Shown: in pieces, positions 19,960 to 28,203 of the stretch
Numbering within the stretch: position 1 is the stretch's first letter
Layout: the number at the start of each line of letters is the position of its first letter
Source: Rhodanobacter sp.
Lineage (GTDB): Bacteria > Pseudomonadota > Gammaproteobacteria > Xanthomonadales > Rhodanobacteraceae
Reading direction: 5' to 3'
NCBI GenBank assembly: GCA_004298045.1
Contig: SCRM01000017.1
Span: 62,001 to 126,000 of the forward strand
DNA length: 64,000 nt
Position numbers and translations under genes: made by a program
The notes under the pieces: model-generated
What the model saw: the letters and a program-made list of their open reading frames with translations, nothing else
What the model was told of the DNA's origin: nothing
The model's database searches: none

Positions 19960-20093
19960 AGGGGAACTTGCAACCGGCCATAACGTTCCCAACATCTGCA
20001 CTGAAGGATGATTCACGACGCGCCCCGGCCCGACATTCGGGGCGCGCCCATCCGGCCGCGACGAGCGGCCTGTACCACCAGAGGAGGCGCATC

Positions 20094-20417
20094 ATGCAAT
20101 TCCAGCTCAGCGGTCAGCAGATTGAAGTCACCCCGGCGCTGCGTGCCCACGCCATGGCCAAGCTCGACCGCCTCACCCGCCTCGACGACAAGCTGAAAAG
20201 CCTCACCATCGTGCTGTCGGTGGACAAGCTGCAGCATCGCGCCGACGGCACCTTGAACGCCGTGGGCACCAGCCTGCACGCGCAGGCAATGGAAGGCGAC
20301 ATGTACGCGTCGATCGACCTGTTGTTCGACAAACTCGTCAGCCAGCTGCGCCGTTATCGCGAGAAGGTGGCCAACAAGCATCAGCGCGCGGCGCGCGAAG
20401 AGCGCCAGTTCGGCTGA
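20094..20417 (+). CDS. hpf: Ribosome hibernation-promoting factor (short HPF / YhbH type)
   Basis: 107 residues with the S30AE fold: MQFQLSGQQIEVTPALRAHAMAKLDRL, a basic patch at DDKLKSLTI, and the terminal RYREKVANKHQRA helix. Short HPF forms 100S ribosome dimers in stationary phase with RMF or alone. A strong Shine-Dalgarno GAGGAGG (20081-20087) precedes the ATG. In many related genomes ptsN follows; here a 16-bp hairpin and hprK follow instead. Confidence 0.94.
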   Translation: MQFQLSGQQIEVTPALRAHAMAKLDRLTRLDDKLKSLTIVLSVDKLQHRADGTLNAVGTSLHAQAMEGDMYASIDLLFDKLVSQLRRYREKVANKHQRAAREERQFG

Positions 20418-20424
20418 TCCATCG

Positions 20425-20460
20425 CTGCGGCGGGTCGCGCCGGAGCGCGATCCGCCGCAG
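20425..20460 (+). terminator. GC-rich hairpin after hpf
   Basis: A 16-bp stem (20425-20440 with 20445-20460, one G-T pair) closes on a CGGA tetraloop. It begins 8 bp after the hpf stop. There is no U-tract, so it is either a Rho-assisted or partial terminator, or an RNA-stability element between hpf and hprK. Confidence 0.6.
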
Positions 20461-20682
20461 GCTGCCCAGATGCGTGCACGGCCGCCATCAGGCAGGCCGG
20501 GAAAAGTCGTTTTGAGGCAACCCAGGTGGTGCCGCCGGCCATCGCAGTGGCACGCGTCAAATGCTGGCGTGGGAGATGGCCGCGGCAATATCACGGTGTG
20601 CCCAATCGTTTCCGCCACCGCCGCGCCACTCCAGGCGTTGCCCCAAGCTGGCACAATGGCCGCACGCATTGCGCGGCCACGC

Positions 20683-20689
20683 AGAAGGG
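20683..20689 (+). promoter_or_regulatory. Shine-Dalgarno deciding the TTG start of hprK
   Basis: AGAAGGG lies 7 bp before TTG 20697. The next in-frame ATG is at 20745, which would cut the N-terminal helix [17 protein letters not shown] that is conserved in HprK proteins. Confidence 0.6.
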
Positions 20690-20696
20690 CTTTGGT

Positions 20697-21647
20697 TTGG
20701 ATCGGCTTACCGCTCGACAACTCTACGATGGCGTCAGCGAGCGCATGGCGCTGCGCTGGCCGGCGGGCATGCGCGGCGAGGGGCGGGTGCTGGAGACCGG
20801 CATCGCCGACGTGCGGCGACCGTCGCTCATCGGCTATCTCAACGTCATCTACCCGAACAAGATCCAGATCATCGGCTCGGAAGAGTTGGGTTATCTCGAC
20901 GGCCTGGATTCACGTCAGCGCTGGGAAGTGATTCACAAGATCGCCGCCAGCAAGCCGGTGGCAATCGTCATCACGCGCGACCAGTCGGTGCCGTCCGACT
21001 TGCGCGACGTGGCCGAGGAAACCGACACCCCGCTGTGGGTCAGCGCCAAGCGCGGCCACGAAATCCTGACGTTTCTGCAATACCACCTGGCGCGCCTGCT
21101 GGCGGCGAAGCTCACGCTGCATGGCGTGTTCATGGAGGTGTTCTCGATCGGCGTGCTGATCACCGGCGATTCCGGCTCCGGCAAGAGCGAGCTGGCGCTG
21201 GAACTCATCAGCCGCGGCCACCGGCTGGTGGCCGACGACGCCACCGAGTTCACCCTGATCGCGCCCGACGTGATCGATGGCGCCTGCCCGGAGCTGCTGC
21301 AGGATCTGCTCGAAGTGCGCGGGCTGGGCATCATCAACGTGCGCGAAATGTTTGGCGCCATGTCGGTCAAGCCGAGCAAGTACCTGCGCCTCGTCATCCA
21401 CCTGAAGCCGCTGCGCGACGGTGAGGACATCGACGCGCTGACCCGCCTCACCGGTGACGTCGGGCACCGCGAGATCTTTGACGTGAAAGTGCCGATGATC
21501 ACCTTGCCGGTCGCCTCCGGGCGCAACCTGGCAGTGCTGGTCGAGGCCGCGGTGCGCAGCCATGCGCTGAAAAGCAAAGGCATCGACCCGGCGCAAACCT
21601 TCATTGACCGCCAGGCGCACCAGATGCGCCGGCTGCCGCCATGGTGA
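20697..21647 (+). CDS. hprK: HPr kinase/phosphorylase
   Basis: 316 residues, the length of Xanthomonas HprK. N-terminal MurF-like domain ([20 protein letters not shown]), [16 protein letters not shown], Walker A GDSGSGKS at 157-164 and the HprK signature [16 protein letters not shown] near 200. It phosphorylates or dephosphorylates HPr on Ser46 in response to metabolites. The start is TTG 20697, supported by a Shine-Dalgarno and by homologue length. It is 4 bp upstream of rapZ; together with rapZ, EIIA, HPr and EI it forms a regulatory PTS operon. Confidence 0.95.
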   Translation: MDRLTARQLYDGVSERMALRWPAGMRGEGRVLETGIADVRRPSLIGYLNVIYPNKIQIIGSEELGYLDGLDSRQRWEVIHKIAASKPVAIVITRDQSVPSDLRDVAEETDTPLWVSAKRGHEILTFLQYHLARLLAAKLTLHGVFMEVFSIGVLITGDSGSGKSELALELISRGHRLVADDATEFTLIAPDVIDGACPELLQDLLEVRGLGIINVREMFGAMSVKPSKYLRLVIHLKPLRDGEDIDALTRLTGDVGHREIFDVKVPMITLPVASGRNLAVLVEAAVRSHALKSKGIDPAQTFIDRQAHQMRRLPPW

Positions 21648-21651
21648 GGCC

Positions 21652-22548
21652 ATGAACAACGATACGTTGCCCCTGCTTTCCGCACGCACCAACCCGCACG
21701 CCACCCACCTCGTCGTGCTCACCGGCATGTCCGGCGGCGGCAAGACCGTGGCCTTGCGTGCGCTCGAGGATCTCGATTTCTACTGCGTCGACAACCTGCC
21801 GCCGGCGCTGCTGCCGCAGCTGGTGCAGGCCGTCGCCAACCGTCGTCGGCGCCTGGTCGCCGTGGGCATCGATGCGCGCAACCGCGGCGCCGATTTCGCC
21901 CACATGCCGCAGGTGATTTCCGAGCTTGCCGCGACCGGGATCGAGGTGCACCTGGTTTTTGTCGATTGCCGCAACGAGGTCCTGATCAAGCGTTACTCGG
22001 AAACCCGTCGGCGCCATCCGCTGGCCGAGCGCGGCGTTTCGCTGGCCGAGGCCATCGGCAAGGAGCGCCGCCTGCTGCGCCCGCTGATGGCAATTGCCGA
22101 GCGCGTGATCGACTCCAGTGACCTCAACGTGCACCAGTTGCGGCGCGTCGTCGCCACCGACTATGCGCAGGCCACCGAGGGCATGACGCTGATGTTCCAG
22201 TCGTTCGCGTTCAAGCGCGGGCTACCGCTGGATTCGGATTTCGTGTTCGACGCACGCTGCCTGCCCAACCCGCACTGGCAACCGCGGCTGCGCCCGCTCT
22301 CGGGCAAGGATGAACCGGTGCGCGAGTATCTCGACGGCCAACCGCTGGTGGCCGAATACCTCGCCGATACGCGCCGCTGGCTGGACACTTGGCTGCCGCG
22401 CTTCGAGGCCGACGACCGCAGCTACGTCACCATCGCCATCGGCTGCACCGGCGGTCGTCATCGCTCGGTATACCTGGTGGAACAACTTGCCGCGCACTAC
22501 CGCACGCAGCGCGAAGGCGTGCTGATTTTCCACCGCGAGCTGGATTGA
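21652..22548 (+). CDS. rapZ: RNase adapter protein RapZ (YvcJ-type GTPase/ATPase)
   Basis: 298 residues: P-loop GMSGGGKT at 25-32, the DLDFYCVDNLPPALL segment, and the C-terminal region IAIGCTGGRHRSVYLVEQLAA, typical of RapZ. The family links amino-sugar metabolism or cell-wall precursor sensing to RNase E cleavage of small RNAs in enterics. It has about 14 residues more at the N-terminus than the E. coli protein. Part of the hprK-rapZ-EIIA-ptsH-ptsI cluster, with an 1-bp gap to EIIA. Confidence 0.95.
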   Translation: MNNDTLPLLSARTNPHATHLVVLTGMSGGGKTVALRALEDLDFYCVDNLPPALLPQLVQAVANRRRRLVAVGIDARNRGADFAHMPQVISELAATGIEVHLVFVDCRNEVLIKRYSETRRRHPLAERGVSLAEAIGKERRLLRPLMAIAERVIDSSDLNVHQLRRVVATDYAQATEGMTLMFQSFAFKRGLPLDSDFVFDARCLPNPHWQPRLRPLSGKDEPVREYLDGQPLVAEYLADTRRWLDTWLPRFEADDRSYVTIAIGCTGGRHRSVYLVEQLAAHYRTQREGVLIFHRELD

Positions 22549-22549
22549 C

Positions 22550-22942
22550 ATGAGTGTCGGCGTGCTGCTGATGACCCATGAAGCGGTCGGCCCGGCGCTG
22601 ATCAGCGCCGCCCGCCACGTGCTGCCGGTGCTGCCGCTCAGAGTGGACGCGGTGGAAGTTCCGGCACAATGCGATCCGGACACATGGCGCACCCTCACCG
22701 CGCGCCACGCGCGCGCGCTCGACCAAGGCGACGGCGTGCTGGTGCTCGCCGACCTCTACGGCGCCACGCCCTGCAACATCGGCTTGTCGCTGACCTCGCT
22801 TGGCGTGCGCCTGCGCTGTGTGTCGGGGCTCAACCTGCCGATGCTGCTGCGGGTGCTGAATTACGCGGAGAAAAACCTCGACGAACTCGTCGACATCGCG
22901 GCCAGCGGCGGCCGTTCAGGGATCTTGATCGACCATGCTTGA
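22550..22942 (+). CDS. PTS EIIA component, mannose/fructose type
   Basis: 130 residues, EIIA-Man fold, with the phospho-acceptor His10 in VLLMTHEAVG and the conserved LVLADLYGATPCNIG loop near 65. Without EIIB/EIIC partners in the neighbourhood it probably acts as a regulatory phospho-acceptor rather than in sugar uptake. Overlaps the ptsH start by 8 bp. In related genomes the same gene lies between rapZ and ptsH. Confidence 0.93.
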   Translation: MSVGVLLMTHEAVGPALISAARHVLPVLPLRVDAVEVPAQCDPDTWRTLTARHARALDQGDGVLVLADLYGATPCNIGLSLTSLGVRLRCVSGLNLPMLLRVLNYAEKNLDELVDIAASGGRSGILIDHA

Positions 22943-23204
22943 ACGCGAAGTGGTGGTGTCCAACAAACTCGGCCTGCATGCGCGGGCGTCGGCAAAACTG
23001 GTGCAACGGGTACAAGGCTTTCGCTCCACCGTCTGGCTGCTGAGCGCCGGCCGCGAGGTCAACGCGCAAAGCATCATGGGCGTCATGATGCTGGCCGCTG
23101 GCCCCGGCACGCCGCTTACCGTCCGCGCCGACGGCCCCGATGAACAAGCCGCCGTCGACGCCGTCGTGGAACTGTTCGAACGCAAGTTTGACGAGGGGGG
23201 GTGA
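22935..23204 (+). CDS. ptsH: Phosphocarrier protein HPr
   Basis: 89 residues. His15 sits in NKLGLHARASAKLV and is phosphorylated by EI; Ser46 in NAQSIMGVMMLAAGPG is the HprK target. Both sites are intact, so the HprK upstream has its substrate here. The gene overlaps EIIA, and a ~180-bp repeat-filled spacer separates it from ptsI. Confidence 0.97.
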   Translation: MLEREVVVSNKLGLHARASAKLVQRVQGFRSTVWLLSAGREVNAQSIMGVMMLAAGPGTPLTVRADGPDEQAAVDAVVELFERKFDEGG

Positions 23205-23211
23205 GAACGAT

Positions 23212-23365
23212 GGGATTGGAAATTCGAGATTGGAGATTGGGCAAAGCAGGCTGCGGCAAGTCTTGCCGCAGCAAGCAGTTTGCGGCTTTTGCCATTTCGA
23301 ATCCCCAATCCCATATCTCCAATCCCGGCATCAAACCGAATCCCGAATCTCGAATCTCGATTCCC
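23212..23365. repeat. Large palindromic intergenic repeat, copy 4 (ptsH/ptsI gap)
   Basis: The left arm 23212-23245 (GGGATTGG, GAGATTGGAGATTGGGCAAA) is complementary with small changes to 23287-23326 (TTTGCC, CCCCAATCCC, TCTCCAATCCC). In the middle is a perfect 11-bp palindrome around one base, 23250-23260 with 23262-23272 (GCTGCGGCAAG). A further half-arm at 23337-23365 repeats CGAATCCCGAATC. It splits the ptsHI operon. Confidence 0.85.
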
Positions 23366-23385
23366 AGCCTCATGGGCTCCCGCCC

Positions 23386-25116
23386 ATGAGGCTGGTGCTG
23401 CCGGGCACCCAGGCCTCGCGCGGCATGGCGCTGGGGCGGGCGCGGCTGGTACAGCCGAGCCGGTACATGGTGGACAGCCGGCCACTGGCGGATGACGAGG
23501 TGGCGGCGGAGCTGGAGGCGCTGCACCGCGCGCTGGATGCCGCCCGGCGCGAATTGCGCGAGCTGCGCAGCAAGCTGCACGGTGCGCTGGCGCGCGAGGC
23601 CAACGAATTCATCGACGCGCACAGCCTGCTGCTGGACGACGGCGAGCTGCTGCGCGGGCTGGACGAGCTGGTCAAGGTCGGCCGCTACCGCGCCGGGGTG
23701 GCGCTGAAGAAACAGGGCGACAAGGTGGCGGCCGCGTTCGAGGCGATGGACGACCCCTATTTGCGCGGCCGCAAGGAAGACATCGAACAGGTGATCGCGC
23801 GCGTGATCTCGGCGCTGCAGCGGCAGACCAGCGCGGAGGAGCGCAAGCTGGCCGCGCGCGTCGGCGAGCTCCTGGTGGCCGATACCATCGCCCCGGCCGA
23901 CATGGCGCAACTGGCCGGGAACGGCCTGCTGGGCGTGGTGGCGAGTGGCGGCAGCGCCTACTCCCACAGCGCGATCCTTGCCCGCAGCCTCGGCCTGCCG
24001 ATGCTGGTCGGCGCGCGCGACGCCCTGTCACTGATCCACGACGACGACCTGATCCTGCTCGACTCCGAGCACGCCCAGGCGATCATCCATCCGACCGCGC
24101 AGGACCTGTCCCGCTATCGCGGCTGGCAGCGCGAAGCGGCGGCCGAAGGGCGGCGGCTTGCCACGCTGGCCAACGCCCCCACGCGCACCCGCGACGGCCT
24201 CGCCATCCGCCTGCTGGCCAACGCCGAAACCGCCAGCGATGTCGCTTCGGCGCGCGCCCGCGGCGCCGACGGCGTCGGCCTGTACCGCACCGAGTTCCTG
24301 TTCCTCCGGCACAAGCGGCTACCCACCGAGGAGGAACAATTCACCGCCTACCGCGAGCTGGTGCTCGGCATGGGCGGCCTGCCGGTCACCATCCGTACGC
24401 TCGACCTCGGTGCCGACAAGGCGGATGCCGCCGGCCTGGTGCTACGCGGCGAGGACAACCCGGCGCTCGGCGTGCGCGGCGTGCGCCTGTCACTGCGTTA
24501 CCCGGCGGTATTCACCACGCAAATACGCGCCATCCTGCGCGCCGCCTGCTACGGCCCGGTGCGCGTGCTGGTGCCGATGGTCACCCAGCCGGACGAGTTG
24601 ATTGCCGTGCGCGCGCTGTTTGCGTTGGCACGGCAGGAGCTCAAGCGCGAAAACGTGGATCTGCCGGAAACCCTGCCGCTGGGTGCCATGGTGGAAGTGC
24701 CGGCGGCAGCGATCAACGTGCGCGCACTGCTCAAGCACGCGGATTTTCTCGCCATCGGCACCAATGATCTTGCCCAATACGTGCTTGCCGCCGACCGCGG
24801 CAACGATGCACTGGACAACATCTACACGCCGCTGCAGCCGGCGCTGCTGCGCGTGATCGCCTACGTCATCAGCGCCGGGCGGCGCGCAAAGAAGCCGGTC
24901 AGCCTGTGCGGCGAAATCGGCGGCGACGTGCACTTCACCGCACTTTTGATCGCGCTGGGGCTGGGTGAATTCAGCATGCATCCGGCGCAACTGCTGCAGG
25001 TGCGCGACCGGCTTGCCACGCTCGACGCCGCTGCGCTGCGCGCGCACAGTTTGCAGTTGCTGCACGCCGACACGCACGAAGAGGTCAGCGCGTTGCTGAC
25101 ACAGTGGGCGGAGTAG
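23386..25116 (+). CDS. ptsI: Phosphoenolpyruvate-protein phosphotransferase (Enzyme I)
   Basis: 576 residues. The N-terminal HPr-binding and phosphohistidine domain has His194 in GGSAYSHSAILARSLG. The C-terminal PEP-binding barrel includes GVGLYRTEFLFL, IRTLDLGADK and the conserved LCGEIGGD (Cys before Glu-Ile-Gly). It passes phosphate from PEP to HPr. ATG 23386 starts MRLVLPGTQASRGMALGRARL, the usual beginning. It is the last gene of the regulatory PTS; no transporter gene follows. Confidence 0.96.
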   Translation: MRLVLPGTQASRGMALGRARLVQPSRYMVDSRPLADDEVAAELEALHRALDAARRELRELRSKLHGALAREANEFIDAHSLLLDDGELLRGLDELVKVGRYRAGVALKKQGDKVAAAFEAMDDPYLRGRKEDIEQVIARVISALQRQTSAEERKLAARVGELLVADTIAPADMAQLAGNGLLGVVASGGSAYSHSAILARSLGLPMLVGARDALSLIHDDDLILLDSEHAQAIIHPTAQDLSRYRGWQREAAAEGRRLATLANAPTRTRDGLAIRLLANAETASDVASARARGADGVGLYRTEFLFLRHKRLPTEEEQFTAYRELVLGMGGLPVTIRTLDLGADKADAAGLVLRGEDNPALGVRGVRLSLRYPAVFTTQIRAILRAACYGPVRVLVPMVTQPDELIAVRALFALARQELKRENVDLPETLPLGAMVEVPAAAINVRALLKHADFLAIGTNDLAQYVLAADRGNDALDNIYTPLQPALLRVIAYVISAGRRAKKPVSLCGEIGGDVHFTALLIALGLGEFSMHPAQLLQVRDRLATLDAAALRAHSLQLLHADTHEEVSALLTQWAE

Positions 25117-25221
25117 CAGAGCGCGGCAAGCTGCTGCCGCTACGCCAGTGGCGCCGGATCCTGCGCTGGTCTTTGGCCCCGGGGAACTGCCACCGGCCCC
25201 ACAAACCCCGCATCCGTCGCC

Positions 25222-25803
25222 TCAAAACGAGCCGCCCCCGCCTACGCTCCCGATCGGCAGCCCGGTCGCGCGCGCCGCCGCACGCACAGCCTCGCTGCCC
25301 CACGGGGAAACCCCCGTCACGTCCACGGCATCAACCAGATTCAGGCCAGCCTGCCGGTGCCAGCGGAAATCGAGCACGCCGAGAAAGCTTGGCGGCGGGT
25401 CGCACATCGGCGGCGCCTCACACGCAGCGGTGTTTTCGACCAGGCAGGTCAGGGCTTCCCAACCGAGGTAATCGGTATCCGGCAACAGATGGCATTGCAG
25501 GCCGAGGCGACCATCACGGTCGCGGCATTCGATCCATTCGTGCGGACCATCGGCATCCACGCGACTGCCCACGATAAGCCAGTGCATGGCCGGCAACGCC
25601 GCCAGCTCGGTGCGTGCCACCAAAAATCCACCCGCCGTGGCGGCGGCTGTTGGCACGGGCGTGGCCAGCGTCAGCAGCGGGCCGGCGGCGGGCAGGCGCT
25701 CGGCCAGGGCACGCGGCGATGCGCGTACCCAACGGCGGTCGGCGCGGGTATCGGTGAACGGCAAACAGGAACGCGCAGCGCGCGCAGCAAGCCAGGCAAT
25801 CAT
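25222..25803 (-). CDS. Hypothetical protein downstream of hemP
   Basis: 193 residues with no signal peptide or membrane helix that I can see. It begins MIAWLAARAARSCLPFTDTRAD and contains Cys residues at CRDRDGRLGLQCHLLPD, CLVENTAACEAPPMCD, then a tract reading FRWHRQAGLNLVDAVDV. It is 75 bp downstream of hemP on the same strand and probably co-transcribed from the Fur-controlled promoter, which suggests a part in haem or iron handling, but I do not recognise the family. An exposed Cys-rich stretch could bind metal. No other start is better than ATG 25803. Confidence 0.6.
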   Translation of the reverse strand: MIAWLAARAARSCLPFTDTRADRRWVRASPRALAERLPAAGPLLTLATPVPTAAATAGGFLVARTELAALPAMHWLIVGSRVDADGPHEWIECRDRDGRLGLQCHLLPDTDYLGWEALTCLVENTAACEAPPMCDPPPSFLGVLDFRWHRQAGLNLVDAVDVTGVSPWGSEAVRAAARATGLPIGSVGGGGSF

Positions 25804-25862
25804 GGCAATCTCCCGGATCGAACATGGATGGCTTGCCGCAAGCGGCGCGGCTGGCTGACGGC

Positions 25863-25880
25863 GACGGCAGACTTGCCGTC
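25863..25880 (-). other. Small hairpin at the hemP stop codon
   Basis: GACGGCA (25863-25869) and TGCCGTC (25874-25880) pair across a 4-base loop and touch the hemP stop. It has no T-tract. It may attenuate transcription or stabilise the hemP transcript relative to the downstream gene. Confidence 0.45.
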
Positions 25881-26103
25881 ATTTGGTGAGGATCAATTTG
25901 TCGTTGCGGGTCAGCCGCAGGTGGTAGTCGCTGCCGCGGTGGCGGATCACCAGTTCGCGGCGGCCGTCGAGCAAGACTCGGCTGTTTATGCAGTGAACCG
26001 CGGACGCCACCAGCGCACGCGCGACAAGCGGCACCCCGCACGCGGGGCAGTCAACGGTTTCGGGATGCGCGGCGATCGCATCGGCAAACGGGGTAGCGGG
26101 CAT
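25879..26103 (-). CDS. hemP: Hemin uptake protein HemP
   Basis: 74 residues, the C-terminal half matching HemP/HmuP: INSRVLLDGRRELVIRHRGSDYHLRLTRNDKLILTK, with the terminal Arg-x-Asp-Lys-Leu-Ile-Leu block. The N-terminal half has a CPAC cysteine pair, found only in some members. HemP is a small cytosolic iron-responsive factor required for haem-receptor expression in several proteobacteria. The ATG at 26103 has a GGAG Shine-Dalgarno (TGGAGTTTTCC) and lies just below a Fur box. No TonB-dependent receptor is visible in the window. Confidence 0.85.
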   Translation of the reverse strand: MPATPFADAIAAHPETVDCPACGVPLVARALVASAVHCINSRVLLDGRRELVIRHRGSDYHLRLTRNDKLILTK

Positions 26104-26135
26104 GGAAAACTCCACGAAGGGGTTCGACCATACGG

Positions 26136-26155
26136 ATAGTAACGATTCTCATTTG
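26136..26155 (-). promoter_or_regulatory. Putative Fur box upstream of hemP
   Basis: AAATGAGAATCGTTACTATC on the minus strand matches the Fur 7-1-7 type dyad well (ATGAGAAT and ACTATC halves). It is 33 to 52 bp before the hemP ATG, in the range where Fur blocks the promoter under iron sufficiency. Confidence 0.7.
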
Positions 26156-26195
26156 CGCGTCAACCCGGCGGCCCGCCAGACGCCGCACCCGCGCT

Positions 26196-26705
26196 TCAAC
26201 CCTGAAGGCTGCGCCAGGCCACCAGTACCAACGCAGCGAAAACCCCGGCCACGACGTCGTCCGCCATCACGCCAAGCCCGCCGTGCAGCCGGCGGTCGAA
26301 CCAGCGGATCGGCCACGGTTTCCACACGTCGAACAGGCGAAACAGCACGAACCCGACTGGCACGTACCACCACGACGCGGCGAGCGCCGGCAACAACGCG
26401 ATCCACTGCCCGACGAACTCGTCCCACACCAGCGCCCGGTGGTCATCAACGCCGAGTGCCTTGCTGGCGGTGCTGCATGCCCACACGCCAAGCGCGAATG
26501 CCAGCACGATGACCCCGAGATTCACTGCCAGCGACGCCTCGCGCAGGGCCAGCCACGGCAGGATCGCTGCCAGCGAGCCGCACGTGCCCTGCGCCACCGG
26601 CGCCAGGCCGGAACCGAACCCGCACGCGATCCAGCCGGCTGGCGATGCCAGCAGCGCGTGGCGTTGCGCAGCGCTAAGGGTCTTGCGCTCGGACGCCACG
26701 CTCAT
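26196..26705 (-). CDS. pgpA: Phosphatidylglycerophosphatase A
   Basis: 169 residues with three or four hydrophobic helices. Motifs: GLAPVAQGTCGSLAAI near 35, WDEFVGQWIAL (conserved Asp-Glu) near 95, and the C-terminal RWFDRRLHGGLGVMADDVVAGVFAAL. Dephosphorylates phosphatidylglycerophosphate in the inner membrane. ATGA overlap with thiL, the standard thiL-pgpA pair. The 5' extension seen upstream in the same frame lies within thiL and is not used. Confidence 0.94.
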   Translation of the reverse strand: MSVASERKTLSAAQRHALLASPAGWIACGFGSGLAPVAQGTCGSLAAILPWLALREASLAVNLGVIVLAFALGVWACSTASKALGVDDHRALVWDEFVGQWIALLPALAASWWYVPVGFVLFRLFDVWKPWPIRWFDRRLHGGLGVMADDVVAGVFAALVLVAWRSLQG

Positions 26706-27664
26706 GGCGAGAAGTGATCCCAGCCGCGGTGCGCCGGAGCGATCCATGCACCATCTGGCATCTGCACGCGCACGCTGCTGCCGCTCACGATGCGACCGAT
26801 CACGGTGGCCGGCGTGCCGCTTGTTGCAAGCGCCGCCACCGCGTCGTCGACCTTGCCCGGCGGCACCGTGAAGCACAGCTCGTAGTCATCGCCGCCCGCC
26901 AGCGCGAAATCGCGTGCGGCGTCCAGCGCAAACGCCTGCCGCAGCGCCGGCGACAACGGCAGCCTGGCCGCCTCGATCTCGGCGCCCACCTGGCTGCGGT
27001 CGCAGATGTGGCCCAAGTCGGCCAGCAGGCCATCGGAGACGTCGAGGCACGCGCTGGCCAAGCCGCGCAATGCCAGCCCCGCAGCCAGCCGCGGCGTCGG
27101 CCGATTGAGCCGCGCCACCAACGCCGCGCGCAGCGGCGGCGCCACGACCACCCTGGTTTGCACGCAGCGCAGGCCCGCCGCCGCATCGCCCAGCGTGCCG
27201 GTAACCATCACTACGTCGTCGACCCGTGCACCGGCGCGCGTGAGCGCCATGCCGGGCGGCACGAAGCCATGCACTGCCACGCTGAGCGCAAGCGGCCCGC
27301 GCGTGGTATCGCCGCCGACCAGCGCCACGCGATGTGGCGCGGCGAGGGCCAGGAAGCCCTCGGCCAGGCCGTCGACGAACGCCGCATCCGGCTGCGGCAG
27401 GGTCAGCGCCAACAGCGCCCACGCCGGCTCGGCGCCCATCGCGGCCAGGTCGGAAAGATTCACTGCCAGCGCCTTCCAGCCAATGTCGGCGGCCGCGGTG
27501 TCCAGCGGAAAATGCACACCCGCCACCAACGTGTCGATCGCCGCCACCAGTGCCTGCCCCGGCGGTACCTCGAGCACGGCGGCATCGTCACCAATGCCGA
27601 GCAGTACATCGGTGCGCGCCAGCGCGGTGCGCCGCCGGATCGCATCGATCAAGGCGAACTCCAT
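26702..27664 (-). CDS. thiL: Thiamine-monophosphate kinase
   Basis: 320 residues of the AIR-synthase-like fold. Motifs: GIGDDAAVL near 23, DTLVAGVHFPLD, NLSDLAAMGAEP, GGDTTRGPLA, and DVSDGLLADL near 210. Makes thiamine diphosphate from TMP. It starts at ATG 27664, which overlaps the GNAT stop as ATGA, and its stop overlaps pgpA in the same way. Confidence 0.96.
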   Translation of the reverse strand: MEFALIDAIRRRTALARTDVLLGIGDDAAVLEVPPGQALVAAIDTLVAGVHFPLDTAAADIGWKALAVNLSDLAAMGAEPAWALLALTLPQPDAAFVDGLAEGFLALAAPHRVALVGGDTTRGPLALSVAVHGFVPPGMALTRAGARVDDVVMVTGTLGDAAAGLRCVQTRVVVAPPLRAALVARLNRPTPRLAAGLALRGLASACLDVSDGLLADLGHICDRSQVGAEIEAARLPLSPALRQAFALDAARDFALAGGDDYELCFTVPPGKVDDAVAALATSGTPATVIGRIVSGSSVRVQMPDGAWIAPAHRGWDHFSP

Positions 27665-28203
27665 CAGCCCTCCCCGCGCGCGTAGACCAGCGCCGGCGCA
27701 TCGAGATACGTCGTGCTGCGCCACCGTCGAAAGCCGGTTTTTTCCGCCACGTGGATCGAGGCCTGGTTGGCTGGCGAGATGACGGCGACGATCCGGCGTC
27801 CGGGCTGGTTGCCGCCCGCCCAGGCCAAGGCAGCGTTCACCGCCTCGGTGGCATAGCCCTTGCCCCGCATCGCCGGCGCCAGCACCCAACCGGCTTCCAG
27901 CATGCCGCTGAGCGACGGCTCGATCGCCCGCGCAAAATCGCCAAAGCCGACATCGCCGACATAGCATCCGCCGGCGCGCTCCTCCACTGCCCAATAGCCG
28001 TAGCCCAGCAGCGCCCACAGGCCGCGGTACTGCAGCAGGCGGCGCCAGTTTTCCTCGCGGCTGAACACGCGCCCCCCAATGTGACGCACGGTGTCGGGCG
28101 CACTCCACATGGCGTCGGCGGCCGGCAGGTCCTCCGGGATGTGCGCGCGCAGGCGCAGGCGCGCGGTTTCCAGCAGCGGCACCGGCGCGCCAGGCGCGGA
28201 CAT
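27664..28203 (-). CDS. GNAT family N-acetyltransferase (RimJ/RimL-like)
   Basis: 179 residues with the GNAT core: ETARLRLRAHIPEDLPAA at the start, the acetyl-CoA binding segment VLAPAMRGKGYATEAV with the Arg/Gln-x-x-Gly-x-Gly/Ala signature near 115, and AVISPANQASIHVAEKTGFRR. Most like the RimJ/RimL subgroup that acetylates protein N-termini or small metabolites; the substrate is unknown. It sits between nusB and thiL, coupled to both by ATGA overlaps. Such an insertion is unusual between these conserved genes. Confidence 0.85.
   Translation of the reverse strand: MSAPGAPVPLLETARLRLRAHIPEDLPAADAMWSAPDTVRHIGGRVFSREENWRRLLQYRGLWALLGYGYWAVEERAGGCYVGDVGFGDFARAIEPSLSGMLEAGWVLAPAMRGKGYATEAVNAALAWAGGNQPGRRIVAVISPANQASIHVAEKTGFRRWRSTTYLDAPALVYARGEG

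Noticed and set aside
25131-25148. Terminator for ptsI (GCGGCA loop TGCCGC)
   Set aside because: The stem is only 6 bp with no T-tract; too weak to call.
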